Part shown: piece after piece, positions 7,288 to 16,057 of the stretch
Position numbering within the stretch: position 1 is the first letter of the stretch
How the letters are laid out: each line of letters starts with the position of its first letter
Source of the DNA: Nitrospirales bacterium
GTDB lineage: Bacteria > Nitrospirota > Nitrospiria > Nitrospirales > UBA8639
DNA: 64,000 nt
NCBI GenBank assembly: GCA_022828225.1
Contig: JAJEJG010000023.1
Span: 45,001-109,000 of the forward strand
Direction: 5' to 3'
Notes under the pieces: model-generated
Told to the model about the DNA's origin: nothing
The model's database searches: none
The model's input: only the letters and a program-made list of their open reading frames with translations
Translations under genes and position numbers: made by a program

Positions 7288-7356
7288 GACGGCCTCACGC
7301 GGGAGAGTTAAAGGTGAAAAGGGTAAGCCTCATCGGTCAATGGGCAGACACCGCCC

Positions 7357-8271
7357 CTACAAATTTTCGGCCAGGACTCTTTTGTAATCCAGCATCGACT
7401 GGATCCGGCCGACAATATCCGTATAGCGCCGGTTCGTGGGATACTCCCCGTCCAACAACGGAGTCCCTTTGTCGAACGTCTTCGCAAAGTTCCGGTCAAA
7501 GGGAATGCGGCCCAACAACGGCAGATTGAGGGCTTCGCACATGCCTTCCGTGTTGCCTTCGAACAGCTCATTCTCGGCGCCACAGGACGGGCACCGGTAT
7601 TGGCTCATGTTTTCGACCACGCCCAAGACGGTGATCCCCAGTTCCGTGGCATAGCCGATCGACTTCTGCACCACGTTCGAGGCCACTTCCGACGGCGTCG
7701 TGACCACCACCGCACCGGCCAGATCCGGCAGGAAGCCGGCAATGACCGGCGGTTTGTCCGCTGCCGCACCCGGGGGAAGATCGGCCAACAGATAATCCAG
7801 GTCGCCCCAGAGTATATCGGCCAGGAACTCCCGGATCACGTTCATCTCCATGAGCCCGAGCCACACGGGACTCAAATCCATCGGGCCTTTCCATCGCACG
7901 GGAGCCGTCTCATCGAGCAGGAAATCCATGGACGCCACTTTGATGCCGTAGGGCCCTTCCGGCGGCCGGGCCCCATCCGGCGTGACATCGAGCCCCTTGC
8001 CCAGAATCCCCATCATGCGGGGCACACAGGGCCCGTTGAGATCCACGTCGATGATCCCGACCTTGTGGCCCTGCCGGCCCAGGGCCAAGGCCAAATTGAC
8101 CGTGGTCATGCTCTTCCCGACGCCGCCCTTACCGCTCATCACCACGATCTTGTGCTTGATCCCCGACATGCGGTCCTGCACCTGCCGGGTCTGCTGGGTG
8201 ATCTGCTGGACGACCTTGGCGTCGTCGGTGTATTGCAATTTACCCAGAATGCTTTTCAGGTCTTTTTCCAT
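7357..8271 (-). CDS. mrp: Mrp/NBP35-family P-loop ATPase, Fe-S cluster carrier
   Basis: 304 residues. The deviant Walker A GKGGVGKS lies at 47-54 with its signature lysine, IIDVDLNGPCVPRMMG follows at about 74-89, and DLPPGAAADKPP is a switch-like segment near 165-176. The CxxC (C228/C231 in RCPSCGAEN) is the cluster-bridging motif of ApbC/Mrp dimers. The family binds and transfers 4Fe-4S clusters to apoproteins in the cytosol. The TAG stop lies within CCCCTAC, the end of a short repeat seen elsewhere in the window. The PCP_red/zinc-ribbon gene follows downstream on the same strand, so the two may be co-expressed. Confidence 0.9.
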   Translation of the reverse strand: MEKDLKSILGKLQYTDDAKVVQQITQQTRQVQDRMSGIKHKIVVMSGKGGVGKSMTTVNLALALGRQGHKVGIIDVDLNGPCVPRMMGILGKGLDVTPDGARPPEGPYGIKVASMDFLLDETAPVRWKGPMDLSPVWLGLMEMNVIREFLADILWGDLDYLLADLPPGAAADKPPVIAGFLPDLAGAVVVTTPSEVASNVVQKSIGYATELGITVLGVVENMSQYRCPSCGAENELFEGNTEGMCEALNLPLLGRIPFDRNFAKTFDKGTPLLDGEYPTNRRYTDIVGRIQSMLDYKRVLAENL

Positions 8272-8333
8272 GGAGACTCCTTCACCAAAGGCTTCGGCTC
8301 AAACAAAAAAGGTAGCATAGGGGCTTTGACCCG

Positions 8334-9365
8334 TCAATCAAGGGGCAAGGGAAGGGTGGGAAAGTGCAACAAGTCACCGATGACATGTGTCGTGGGCTGG
8401 GGAGGTTCCGGCAGATCTGGGTTCAGCAAAGGGGCGAACGTGAACATGAGGGACGGGTCCAGGCGGATTGTGACTGCGACGGCATGCATGTGTTCCGCGC
8501 CGTACACTTCCACGGCAGTCACGTTGCCGGCGGAACGGGGAAAGGGGTGAAACATTCGGAACACGTGACTATCACCGAAGAGCAGGATGACCCGTTTCCG
8601 GAAGACCTTTGCCTTCCTGATGAGGGTCTCGGCGAAGCCCTTGAATCCGGAATAGGGGTCGAAGGTTTCCTCCTCCGGATCGAACCCGGACCCGAACATA
8701 TCGGCGTGAATGGCGACCACCATGGCCTCGGCGTCCGCGGCCGTGGCCTTGTCGAAGGAGTCCGCAAGCCACACCCTGTCCGCTTCGTCTCGCGCGAGGA
8801 ATTCCCCGGTCGCCTCGGATCCTTCGATAGCGTCGTAGTTGTTGTTGGAGCCGACCACGTGCGCAGTCACGAACCACACGCCTCCCCAGTTGAACCGGGT
8901 GTTCTCCACATACGGCTCGAAGCCGGTCATGACGTCCGACTGGCGATCGAGACGCATCGGTTGCCCACCGAGACTCTGGTCAGTCGGGAAATAGTGCGTG
9001 CGGATGAATGCCAGCCGGTCGAGGGGATCATACGCACCGGCCAGCAAGCGATGACAGTCGGTCCATTCGTTGTCCCCGGGGGTATAGATAAGGGCCGACG
9101 CGAAGCTGTTCATCAAATCCCGCTGAGCGAGCAACTCTTGGTCTGAACAGGGATCCACACCTGATTTGGTGTCGCCGAGGTGGATGGTAAAGACGGGAGC
9201 CCGGCGGTTGATTTCCGCGATCAACGCCTTGAATGCGGGGTAGTCCTGCTCACGCGGGCCATACGGCATATCGCCCAGGGCCACGAAGGTGAACTCCGCT
9301 GCCATTGCTGTGGACGTGAGGGCGAGGCACGCGACAACGAGTCCCGCTGCAAGCCGGCGTTTCAT
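8334..9365 (-). CDS. Exported calcineurin-like metallophosphoesterase
   Basis: 343 residues from ATG 9365, which gives a clean signal peptide (MKRRLAAGLVVACLALTSTAMAA, written here as residues 1-23, cut after AMA). The mature part starts with FVALGDMPYGP, then IHLGDTKSG and TPGDNEWTDC, which match the GD, GD and GNxx metal-binding blocks of the fold with a D replacing the usual H of GNHE. Later come VAIHAD and FGDSHVF. The protein is probably periplasmic and hydrolyses phosphoesters; the substrate is unknown. The start lies one base from the stop of the preceding small gene, so it is the last member of a tightly packed four-gene operon reading leftwards from 10486. Confidence 0.82.
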   Translation of the reverse strand: MKRRLAAGLVVACLALTSTAMAAEFTFVALGDMPYGPREQDYPAFKALIAEINRRAPVFTIHLGDTKSGVDPCSDQELLAQRDLMNSFASALIYTPGDNEWTDCHRLLAGAYDPLDRLAFIRTHYFPTDQSLGGQPMRLDRQSDVMTGFEPYVENTRFNWGGVWFVTAHVVGSNNNYDAIEGSEATGEFLARDEADRVWLADSFDKATAADAEAMVVAIHADMFGSGFDPEEETFDPYSGFKGFAETLIRKAKVFRKRVILLFGDSHVFRMFHPFPRSAGNVTAVEVYGAEHMHAVAVTIRLDPSLMFTFAPLLNPDLPEPPQPTTHVIGDLLHFPTLPLPLD

Positions 9366-9366
9366 G

Positions 9367-9684
9367 TCATTGTTGGCGACCCGCTTCCAGGAGCAACGCG
9401 CCCAACTGTTTGACCCGCTCGAAATAGTCCGAGGGGTCCTCACTCAATTCCGGCAGTACGGCTTCCAATTCGGACAGGCAATCTTCAAGGATCGCCACGC
9501 GTTGCGGGTCGAGTTCACGTTCTTCAAAATAATAGGCGGCGCACCCGCTGACGACCGTATCCAGGGTCATGAGTTGGCCTTCATGAGAGCCCACCCCGAC
9601 CGGCCATTCCGCGGCCTGATGGATATCCCACAATCGGGTCAGGTCCCGGTCATTCGCTGCGGTCATGGCGTCCTTCTCAGCCAT
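9367..9684 (-). CDS. Conserved-looking small acidic protein, unknown function
   Basis: 105 residues, mostly helical by composition and without membrane segments or a signal peptide. A central stretch reads TVVSGCAAYYFEERELDPQR. I do not recognise the family. The start at 9684 overlaps the end of the upstream membrane gene by eight bases and the stop lies one base before the phosphoesterase start. It is therefore almost certainly translated as part of this operon. A second ATG at residue 7 is possible. Confidence 0.65.
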   Translation of the reverse strand: MAEKDAMTAANDRDLTRLWDIHQAAEWPVGVGSHEGQLMTLDTVVSGCAAYYFEERELDPQRVAILEDCLSELEAVLPELSEDPSDYFERVKQLGALLLEAGRQQ

Positions 9685-10060
9685 GGAGTATGAGGTCCGC
9701 GGCCAAGCCTACCGCCAAGGCGAGATCGAGCATCCCGCCGGCCCGGAAGAGCCATGGCGGCCACGTACCGAGCCATTGCAGCACCCGCTCCCGCCACGAT
9801 GCCGGCGCTCCCAGCAACAGACAGGCCTTGATCGCGGCCAGCGCGCCGCACACCGCCCAGACCCAAAATCCCGTAAGACTTATGGTCCCGATCATCAATA
9901 ACAGTCCGATCAGCAGGATCGTCTGCCCGAACCAGAAACGCGGCCAAGGATCCAGGAGAATCCGCCTGGCCCAGACGAGCGCCGTGGCGGGGACAATGGC
10001 GACCGTCAACCCGGCCAACCCCCAGGCCAAGCTCGTCACTCCCATGAAGAGATCTGCCAT
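9677..10060 (-). CDS. Small integral membrane protein, unknown function
   Basis: 127 residues from ATG 10060; an upstream GTG at 10096 would add 12 residues. About four hydrophobic segments can be seen, for example LAWGLAGLTVAIVPATALV, ILLIGLLLMIGTISL and LDLALAVGLAADLIL. No enzymatic motif is visible. It lies downstream of another small membrane protein (10109-10486) of similar size and layout and upstream of the exported phosphoesterase. The pair may be distant paralogues acting at the inner membrane. Function unassigned. Confidence 0.6.
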   Translation of the reverse strand: MADLFMGVTSLAWGLAGLTVAIVPATALVWARRILLDPWPRFWFGQTILLIGLLLMIGTISLTGFWVWAVCGALAAIKACLLLGAPASWRERVLQWLGTWPPWLFRAGGMLDLALAVGLAADLILHG

Positions 10061-10086
10061 CAACCCGTCAACGCCTTTCCTTGATA

Positions 10087-10113
10087 GGGCGGACACAGAG
10101 GTCTGCCCCTACA
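10087..10113. repeat. REP-like hairpin GGGCGGAC / GTCTGCCC with CCCCTAC end
   Basis: GGGCGGAC pairs with GTCTGCCC (one G-T type mismatch) and is followed by CCTACAG. The same GGGCAGACAC...CCCCTAC motif occurs near 7342-7360, and in separated form at 11888-11967. Here and at 7357 the TAG stop codon of the adjacent minus-strand gene is part of this motif. Confidence 0.6.
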
Positions 10114-10486
10114 GCCACCCGCACGCATGAATCAACAACACCGAGAGCGCGCACAGCCCCAGCCCCCAAAAGCGATAATCCACCGCCTCCCGGCTCAAGC
10201 ACCACTGCAACACGGACTGGCGCGTTTCGTCGTTCGACAACAGAAAAAATCCGCCCTTCGCCACCATGGCGAGCCCCGTGACCATCCATACTATCGGGTA
10301 AATCAGATCGGACGCTTGCAGGAGCAGGATCATGCCTCCGACCAGGGTGAGCCCCGACCATTTCGCGAGTGAAGGCGAGGTCGAGAGGGCTTGCCGGACC
10401 TGCCCGACGATCCGCAGAGGCGCCACCAATAAGGCCAACCCGTCGGCCATCCACAACCCCGCAATGGCCATCAGGAGATAGGACAT
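10109..10486 (-). CDS. Small integral membrane protein, first gene of four-gene operon
   Basis: 125 residues with about four hydrophobic segments (MSYLLMAIAGLWMADGLALL, LTLVGGMILLLQASDL, PIVWMVTGLAMVAKGGFFLL and FWGLGLCALSVLLIHACG). No domain is recognised. It heads a minus-strand cluster with 9677, 9367 and 8334. Its stop codon falls inside the CCCCTAC end of a REP-like hairpin, so the element may have set the present C-terminus. Confidence 0.6.
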   Translation of the reverse strand: MSYLLMAIAGLWMADGLALLVAPLRIVGQVRQALSTSPSLAKWSGLTLVGGMILLLQASDLIYPIVWMVTGLAMVAKGGFFLLSNDETRQSVLQWCLSREAVDYRFWGLGLCALSVLLIHACGWL

Positions 10487-10650
10487 TGCTTTGATTGCCC
10501 CGTCTATTCTGTTTCAGGATGGTATCAGAGAAATCGCCTCGGGAAGCGTGGCATTCACCGGGTTTCAGTGTCAAGCGAAGCGGTTGCCTCAACCACGCCC
10601 TGCTGCGTATGCTGCCTGACGATCATCGAAAGCCTTCACCCGAGCACGCC

Positions 10651-11148
10651 ATGACGGAACACGCCCAAGAGACCGCGAAAGCCCTCGTTCAACTCATCCC
10701 CCCGTCCGTCGCTCCCGATTTCCTCGAAGAATACGGACTGACCCTCACTGCCCAACAGGCGCAAACCGTCACCAAAGAGCTGCTGGCCCTGAGCCTGTAT
10801 TGGATCACCTGCGCCGTGCGCGTGAGCATCCCGGAACCCGTATGTAGTCGAATGCACCAAACCATTCATGAACAAGTGCGTGACAAATGGGGCAGCCGGT
10901 TCGGGCTGGTCCACGTGCCCATTGATGAATTTTATGCCGTGATGGAACGCAAGCACCGGACGTGGGAGGACATCGCACAACAAGGCGGGGAACCCATTGC
11001 CGTCTTGAGTGACGCGGCAGAGGGGCTCGAGGACGACCACGTCATTGCTTCCCACGACCGGCAAAACATGCTGGCGGTGCTGCTCGACCTGGTCCCGATC
11101 GACGAGATCGGCGAACTCGTCGCCGAACTTGAGGAAACCCTGCGATAG
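10651..11148 (+). CDS. Hypothetical cytosolic protein
   Basis: 165 residues from ATG 10651. It starts MTEHAQETAKALVQLIPP and is soluble and mostly helical, ending in an acidic segment (DEIGELVAELEETL). No family is recognised and no catalytic motif stands out. An open frame extends upstream to 10495, but that part overlaps the promoter side of the divergent membrane operon and reads unlike protein. The gene stands alone between the divergent operon and gpmA, which is convergent to it. Confidence 0.6.
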   Translation: MTEHAQETAKALVQLIPPSVAPDFLEEYGLTLTAQQAQTVTKELLALSLYWITCAVRVSIPEPVCSRMHQTIHEQVRDKWGSRFGLVHVPIDEFYAVMERKHRTWEDIAQQGGEPIAVLSDAAEGLEDDHVIASHDRQNMLAVLLDLVPIDEIGELVAELEETLR

Positions 11149-11258
11149 AGCTAGGGATAGCTACGCGTCGGGACAAAGCGAGCAAGGGTAGACCCGAGGA
11201 ACACGTGACGTTCCATCGCCTTGTCCAATCCCTGCAGAGTCAGCGTAAGGACTGAGGG

Positions 11259-11864
11259 TTACAAATATCGGTGGGCCACGGCTCGGCCTTCATCGTCCAG
11301 TTCATACAGCAACGGGGCCCCGGTGGGGATGTTCAGTTCAAGGACCTCTTCACGGGAGAGTTGGTCGAGGTGCATGACGAGGGCGCGCAAGCTGTTCCCG
11401 TGGGCCACGACCAGGAGCGTCTCGCCCTTGGCCAGGCGGGGCCATATGTGTTCCCGGTAATAGGGCAGCACGCGGTCGGCCGTGTCCTGTAGGCTTTCTC
11501 CGCCCGGGGGCCGCACGTCGTAACTTCTTCTCCACAATTTCACCTGGGCTTCTCCGTATTGCTTTGCGGTTTCGGCCTTATTAAGGCCTTGCAATTCGCC
11601 GTACATGCGTTCGTTCAACGCCTGGTCCCGTTCTACCGACAGGCCGGATTGGCCGATGACGTCCAATACGATCTCCAGGGTTTTGATGGCCCGCGTCAAC
11701 ACGGAGGTAAAGGCATGATCAAACCGGAAAGGCCGGAGTTTCTCCCCGGCTTCCCGCGCTTCCTGCTCGCCCTTGGGGCTGAGGGGCACGTCCACCCACC
11801 CGGTAAACCGGTTTTCGAGATTCCATTGTGATTCACCGTGGCGAATCAGGACGACTTGTTTCAT
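11259..11864 (-). CDS. gpmA: 2,3-bisphosphoglycerate-dependent phosphoglycerate mutase
   Basis: 201 residues with [10 protein letters not shown] at 6-15 (catalytic His9), [35 protein letters not shown] and VVAHGNSLR, all hallmarks of the cofactor-dependent mutase. It interconverts 3- and 2-phosphoglycerate in glycolysis and gluconeogenesis. It is shorter than the E. coli enzyme (about 250) and lacks part of the C-terminal tail, as in other compact bacterial forms. The start ATG at 11864 lies next to a REP-like region, so its promoter may overlap the repeats there. Confidence 0.93.
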   Translation of the reverse strand: MKQVVLIRHGESQWNLENRFTGWVDVPLSPKGEQEAREAGEKLRPFRFDHAFTSVLTRAIKTLEIVLDVIGQSGLSVERDQALNERMYGELQGLNKAETAKQYGEAQVKLWRRSYDVRPPGGESLQDTADRVLPYYREHIWPRLAKGETLLVVAHGNSLRALVMHLDQLSREEVLELNIPTGAPLLYELDDEGRAVAHRYL

Positions 11865-11887
11865 GCCTCCTCCTCATGTGCGAACCG

Positions 11888-11967
11888 GGCAGACACCCAT
11901 TCACTCCGCTTCCTTCGACTCCGCTCAGGACAGGCAGGGCAGGCTCCGGTCCACCCCTACAGGCCAC
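11888..11967. repeat. Repeat-rich spacer with GGGCAGACAC, CCTTCGACTCCGCTCAGG and CCCCTAC motifs
   Basis: The two halves of the GGGCAGACAC...CCCCTAC element seen at 7.3 and 10.1 kb are separated here by about 60 bases. Those contain CTTCGACTCCGCTCAGGACA, a motif widely seen as an intergenic repeat in environmental bacteria. It lies between gpmA and the divergent hypothetical gene. Confidence 0.5.
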
Positions 11968-12071
11968 CCGTTTCGTTCCTCTTGCTTTGCTCGGCCGCAC
12001 CTCGTACCATGCCAGGCACGTTCCGCTCCCCGACGGATCCCCGACGGGATCACGCCTCCGAGACAACCGTC

Positions 12072-12908
12072 ATGACGCCTATGACTCAACCCGACCGACC
12101 TCACCTCGATGCCCGGTGGTGGATCGCGCTGGCCCAACGGCTCCACATCGAGGAGAAGGTCGAGCAGTTCTTTGACAACGCGACCACGCCCCACACCGTG
12201 CTGGACCGCGTGGCGGAAGTCGATGGGGACATGCCGTATATCCTGTTCGTCCTGGTGCGCCATTGGATCCCCATCGTGTTGCCCCCGCCGGGTCGTGAAC
12301 GCGTTTCCAAACACGATCCGGATTACTGGTTGGAATCTGCGCAGATCCTGAATGCGGCCGTGACGCGCCTGCGCGAATTAAAACCCCTGATCGACCTCCT
12401 GACCACGGTCAACCCCTTTGAGCCCAAGTCGGCGCCGTCTCCATCGCCGGTGGTCGAGGTCGAGTTGGCCAATATGCTGCAGGACATCGCCAAGGTCGCG
12501 GGGAGCTACGGAGGGCCGGACTATACCTCGATCATCAAAGATTTCGATCCCATCCCCATTCGCCAAACGCAACCCTTTAAGCACAACAAGAAACACAGCG
12601 CCGAGTTATGGGTCGTGTTTCTGCTCCGCGAACATTTTCGCACCCTGAACCTGGGGAAGGACCGCTATTGGCCGCTGCTCACCGACGTGATTACAGCCGC
12701 CGGCATTCGTCAACCCAATGACCATCCGTTTACCCCGGGCGAACTCAAATCCTGGTGGACCAAGAACTGGCCCCGGACCTATACCCTGTTGAAGGAGAAA
12801 AGCGGCGACGGACTGCCCACGGTGCATACGGCCTACCAAAGCGACTATGAGTGGTTCCAATCATGGTTCGGGTGGGAACTGTCGCAACCGGCCGGCCCCG
12901 GCCGCTGA
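12072..12908 (+). CDS. Hypothetical protein, 278 residues
   Basis: Starts at ATG 12072; the open frame upstream to 11838 runs through repeat sequence and is not believed. The protein is soluble, tryptophan-rich (WWIALAQRL, SWWTKNWPRTY, WFQSWFGWEL) with a helical N-terminal half. A motif VRHWIPIVLPPPGRE lies near residue 60. I do not recognise the family. It stands alone, convergent with the zinc-ribbon membrane gene at 12930. Confidence 0.6.
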   Translation: MTPMTQPDRPHLDARWWIALAQRLHIEEKVEQFFDNATTPHTVLDRVAEVDGDMPYILFVLVRHWIPIVLPPPGRERVSKHDPDYWLESAQILNAAVTRLRELKPLIDLLTTVNPFEPKSAPSPSPVVEVELANMLQDIAKVAGSYGGPDYTSIIKDFDPIPIRQTQPFKHNKKHSAELWVVFLLREHFRTLNLGKDRYWPLLTDVITAAGIRQPNDHPFTPGELKSWWTKNWPRTYTLLKEKSGDGLPTVHTAYQSDYEWFQSWFGWELSQPAGPGR

Positions 12909-12929
12909 TTCCCGGCTCGTTCACGGCCG

Positions 12930-13622
12930 TCACAGGATCATCCGGCGGCCCTCCATCTCCTCCCCGCCGGACTCCCCGTCAGGCAAGGGAAACTCGTCTT
13001 CGAGCGGCGCGTCGCCGAGCACGGCAAAGAAGACACCGATCTTCAATAAGAATGACGCCGCCACCAACCAGAACACGTAGGATTGGACGCCGCCTTCATC
13101 CATGAGCTGCCGCATGCGGGTCGCGTGGTCCAGGCCGGTCCGGGCTTTCGCCTTCAATAACAGGTCTCTCACGTGCCAGTAATACACGTAATTGGCGCCC
13201 GCGCTGGCAATGATCGACCACACGATCGGCACGGTGATGTCGCTGGTGATAAACACGGATACGATGGGGCCGATAAAGTACACGAACGCAAACATGTACA
13301 TTTTGCGATACAGAAACCAGAGAAAGGGCTCGACCAAAAACGGGGCCCAGTTCCACGTGAGCGAAAAGCGGGGGCCCTGTGCCGTGTGAAACCGTTGAAA
13401 CACTCGCTGGTAATAATCCCACGCGGGTTTCCACGACCAGCCGCTCGTCAACGTGAATTGGATACATCTCCCGGGACCGATCAACGTCCGCCAATACTGC
13501 TCCTCCTGATCCGTCTCTGATGCAGCCTCAGCCGCGGTTTCCGGGGGAAACTCCTTCCCGCAGCGCAGGCAAAACTGAGCATCATCGGGATTCTGTTGTT
13601 CGCAGGAATCGCAAGCTCTCAT
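12930..13622 (-). CDS. Zinc-ribbon membrane protein with DUF2628-like region
   Basis: 230 residues. The N-terminus has CDSCEQQNPDDAQFCLRC (C4/C7 and C18/C21), a double-CxxC zinc ribbon. After an acidic linker, WNWAPFLVEPFLWFLYRKMYM and the segments that follow look like the DUF2628 membrane domain, with three to four hydrophobic stretches between about 90 and 210. The C-terminus is acidic. Function is unknown; proteins of this design are usually inner-membrane, with the ribbon in the cytoplasm. It is divergent from argD with a gap of about 145 bases. Confidence 0.7.
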   Translation of the reverse strand: MRACDSCEQQNPDDAQFCLRCGKEFPPETAAEAASETDQEEQYWRTLIGPGRCIQFTLTSGWSWKPAWDYYQRVFQRFHTAQGPRFSLTWNWAPFLVEPFLWFLYRKMYMFAFVYFIGPIVSVFITSDITVPIVWSIIASAGANYVYYWHVRDLLLKAKARTGLDHATRMRQLMDEGGVQSYVFWLVAASFLLKIGVFFAVLGDAPLEDEFPLPDGESGGEEMEGRRMIL

Positions 13623-13767
13623 GGTTGGGGTTATACCATGCGACTGTTCCGGAAGGCCACCGGGCGGTCGAATGCCGCGTCAACACGGGAGAAGAAGACC
13701 CCGTTCCATTGCACCGTTGAGAGGCCCTGTGCTAGATTCGCCTTTTTCCACGCGAGGTTTCGTTGCC

Positions 13768-14979
13768 ATGCTGACTGAAGATCTTCAACAGCGTTCCGCC
13801 CGGACGATTATGAACACCTATGCCCGGCTCCCCGTCAGCCTGGTGCGGGGCAAAGGGTGCAAAATCTATGACGCGGAGGACCGGGAATACCTGGACTTTG
13901 TCGCCGGCATCGCGGTCAATGCGCTGGGGCACGGCCATCCGGACCTGGTGACGGCCATCGAACGACAGGCGCGGCATCTCCTGCATACGTCGAACCTGTA
14001 TTATTCCGAACCGCAAGTGCTGCTCGCCGAGCGATTGGTGACGCATTCCTTTGCCGACAAAGTGTTCTTTTGCAACAGCGGGGCGGAGGCCAACGAAGCC
14101 GCCATCAAACTCGCCCGCAAATATTCCTTTGAAAAATACGGCCCGGGCCGACACAAAATCATCACCATGAACAACTCGTTTCATGGACGGACTCTGGCGA
14201 CCCTGACCGCAACGGGACAGACCAAAGTCCAACAGGGATTCGCGCCGCTCCCGCAAGGGTTCAAATACGCCGACTTGAACGATCTTTCTTCGATCAAACG
14301 ACAAATGGATCAACGCACCGCCGCGGTGATGCTTGAACCCATACAGGGCGAGGGCGGCGTGGTGGTGGCCGAGGCGGCGTTTTTGGAACAGCTTCATGCG
14401 CTCTGTCGGAAACGCGACGTGCTGTTGATTTTCGACGAAGTCCAGACGGGCATGGGAAGAACCGGCACACTCTTCGCGTATGAGCACTATAACGTGCAGC
14501 CGGATATCATGACCCTGGCCAAGGGCTTGGGCGGCGGGCTTCCCATCGGCGCCTGTCTCGCCACCGACGACGTGGCGCACGCGTTCGGGCCTGGGTCCCA
14601 TGCGTCCACGTTCGGCGGAAATCCCCTGGTCTGCGCCGGCGCCCTTGCCACGCTTGACGCGTTGTTGGACGACCAGCTACTCGAACGCTGCCGGGCTGCC
14701 GGGGCCTACCTGCAACGAGGGCTCCACTCCCTGCAGAACCGGCTTTCCGTGGTCACGGCGGTTCGCGGTCTGGGGCTCCTGCAAGGCATGGAACTTTCCA
14801 TCGACGGGCAACCGGTCGTCCGGGACTGTCTGGCCCAGCGCATGTTGATCAACTGCACCGTGGGCAACGTCCTTCGGTTCGTGCCGCCGTTGATCGTGAC
14901 CAACGGCGAAATCGATCGGCTGATGGACGTGTTAGCCGACGTGCTACAGAAACGACGCGAATCACTTCCGCATTCATGA
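13768..14979 (+). CDS. argD: Acetylornithine aminotransferase
   Basis: 403 residues from ATG 13768. Class III aminotransferase motifs are complete: FCNSGAEANEAAIKLAR (101-117), NSFHGRTLATL, LIFDEVQTGMGR (220-231) and the PLP lysine K252 in TLAKGLGGGLPIGA. It converts N-acetylglutamate semialdehyde to N-acetylornithine, and in many bacteria also serves lysine synthesis as the succinyl-DAP aminotransferase, which fits the lysA-dapA-dapB genes further down the same strand. First gene of the arginine block; argF follows after 46 bases. Confidence 0.93.
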   Translation: MLTEDLQQRSARTIMNTYARLPVSLVRGKGCKIYDAEDREYLDFVAGIAVNALGHGHPDLVTAIERQARHLLHTSNLYYSEPQVLLAERLVTHSFADKVFFCNSGAEANEAAIKLARKYSFEKYGPGRHKIITMNNSFHGRTLATLTATGQTKVQQGFAPLPQGFKYADLNDLSSIKRQMDQRTAAVMLEPIQGEGGVVVAEAAFLEQLHALCRKRDVLLIFDEVQTGMGRTGTLFAYEHYNVQPDIMTLAKGLGGGLPIGACLATDDVAHAFGPGSHASTFGGNPLVCAGALATLDALLDDQLLERCRAAGAYLQRGLHSLQNRLSVVTAVRGLGLLQGMELSIDGQPVVRDCLAQRMLINCTVGNVLRFVPPLIVTNGEIDRLMDVLADVLQKRRESLPHS

Positions 14980-15025
14980 ATACGGGCAAAATGAAATTGT
15001 GCATCCATCGATTCGGAACTGACGT

Positions 15026-16042
15026 ATGACACTCTTGGGACAGTCCATTTCGGAGCCCGGCGTTTCGGCGGCTCCGCCTGCAACGCCGCAAGGCGGAACG
15101 GAAGACTTGCTGGCTGTCTCCGACGTTTCGAGCAGTCAGATCTTTCGCCTGTTCCGCATTGCCCGCGAACTCAAGGCGACCCCGCGACCCGGTCCGGCTT
15201 CTCAATGGCTCTCGGGATTGACCTTGGGCCTGCTGTTCGAGAAACCCTCGACCCGCACGCGGGTCTCCTTTGAAGCGGGCATGCATCAATTGGGCGGACA
15301 ATCTGTATTCCTGCCGTCGGATACCATCCAACTCAGCCGGGGCGAAAGTCTCGGCGATACGGCCCTCGTGCTGTCCCGGTACCTCGACGGACTCGTCATC
15401 CGTACGTTCGAGCAGTCCACGCTGGAAGAATGGGCGCACCATGCCACCATTCCGGTCATCAACGGGTTGACGGACTTGTGTCATCCCTGCCAAGCCCTCG
15501 CCGACCTGTTTACCCTCATGGAAGTCAAAAGCTCTTTCACCGAAGACGCATTCCGCGGGCTCAAACTCGCGTACGTGGGAGACGGGAACAACGTGGCGAA
15601 TTCATTGATTGAAGCCGGGGCGAAAGTGGGCATGCACGTGGTGATCGGATGCCCGCCTCACTATCAACCCGATCCCGGCATCGTCGAACGCAGCCGCGAG
15701 GAAGCCGGCCGAACGGGCGCCACCATCGAAATTGTGCATGATCCCGCCGAGGCCGCGGAAAACGCCGATGCGCTCTACACGGACGTCTGGACAAGTATGG
15801 GACAGGAGCAGGAACAAGCCGAACGGGTGAAGGCCCTGGCCCCTTACCAGTTAAACGAACAACTGCTCAGCCGGACCAAGTCCTCGGCCATCGTCTTGCA
15901 TTGCCTGCCGGCCCACCGGGGTGAGGAAATTACCGCAACGGTCCTGGACGGCCCGCAGTCCGTGGTCCTCCAACAGGCAGAAAACCGTCTGCACGTTCAA
16001 AAAGCCATCTTAACGGAGTGGCTCGGGCGACCCTGGCCCTGA
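15026..16042 (+). CDS. argF: Ornithine carbamoyltransferase
   Basis: 338 residues. Carbamoyl phosphate site STRTR at 75-79, HPCQ at 153-156 and the ornithine-binding HCLPAHRGEE near 291-300 identify an OTCase rather than an aspartate transcarbamylase. It makes citrulline from ornithine and carbamoyl phosphate in the cytosol. The first 25 residues form a low-complexity extension (EPGVSAAPPATPQGG) not usual for the family; a later start is possible but no good ribosome binding site supports one. It sits between argD and argG. Confidence 0.94.
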   Translation: MTLLGQSISEPGVSAAPPATPQGGTEDLLAVSDVSSSQIFRLFRIARELKATPRPGPASQWLSGLTLGLLFEKPSTRTRVSFEAGMHQLGGQSVFLPSDTIQLSRGESLGDTALVLSRYLDGLVIRTFEQSTLEEWAHHATIPVINGLTDLCHPCQALADLFTLMEVKSSFTEDAFRGLKLAYVGDGNNVANSLIEAGAKVGMHVVIGCPPHYQPDPGIVERSREEAGRTGATIEIVHDPAEAAENADALYTDVWTSMGQEQEQAERVKALAPYQLNEQLLSRTKSSAIVLHCLPAHRGEEITATVLDGPQSVVLQQAENRLHVQKAILTEWLGRPWP

Positions 16043-16057
16043 GCATTTTATAGCACG

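Noticed and set aside
11838-12071. N-terminal extension of the 12072 gene
   Set aside because: The extension reads through REP-type sequence (for example LRLRSGQAG) that commonly gives spurious frames; the ATG at 12072 is more credible.
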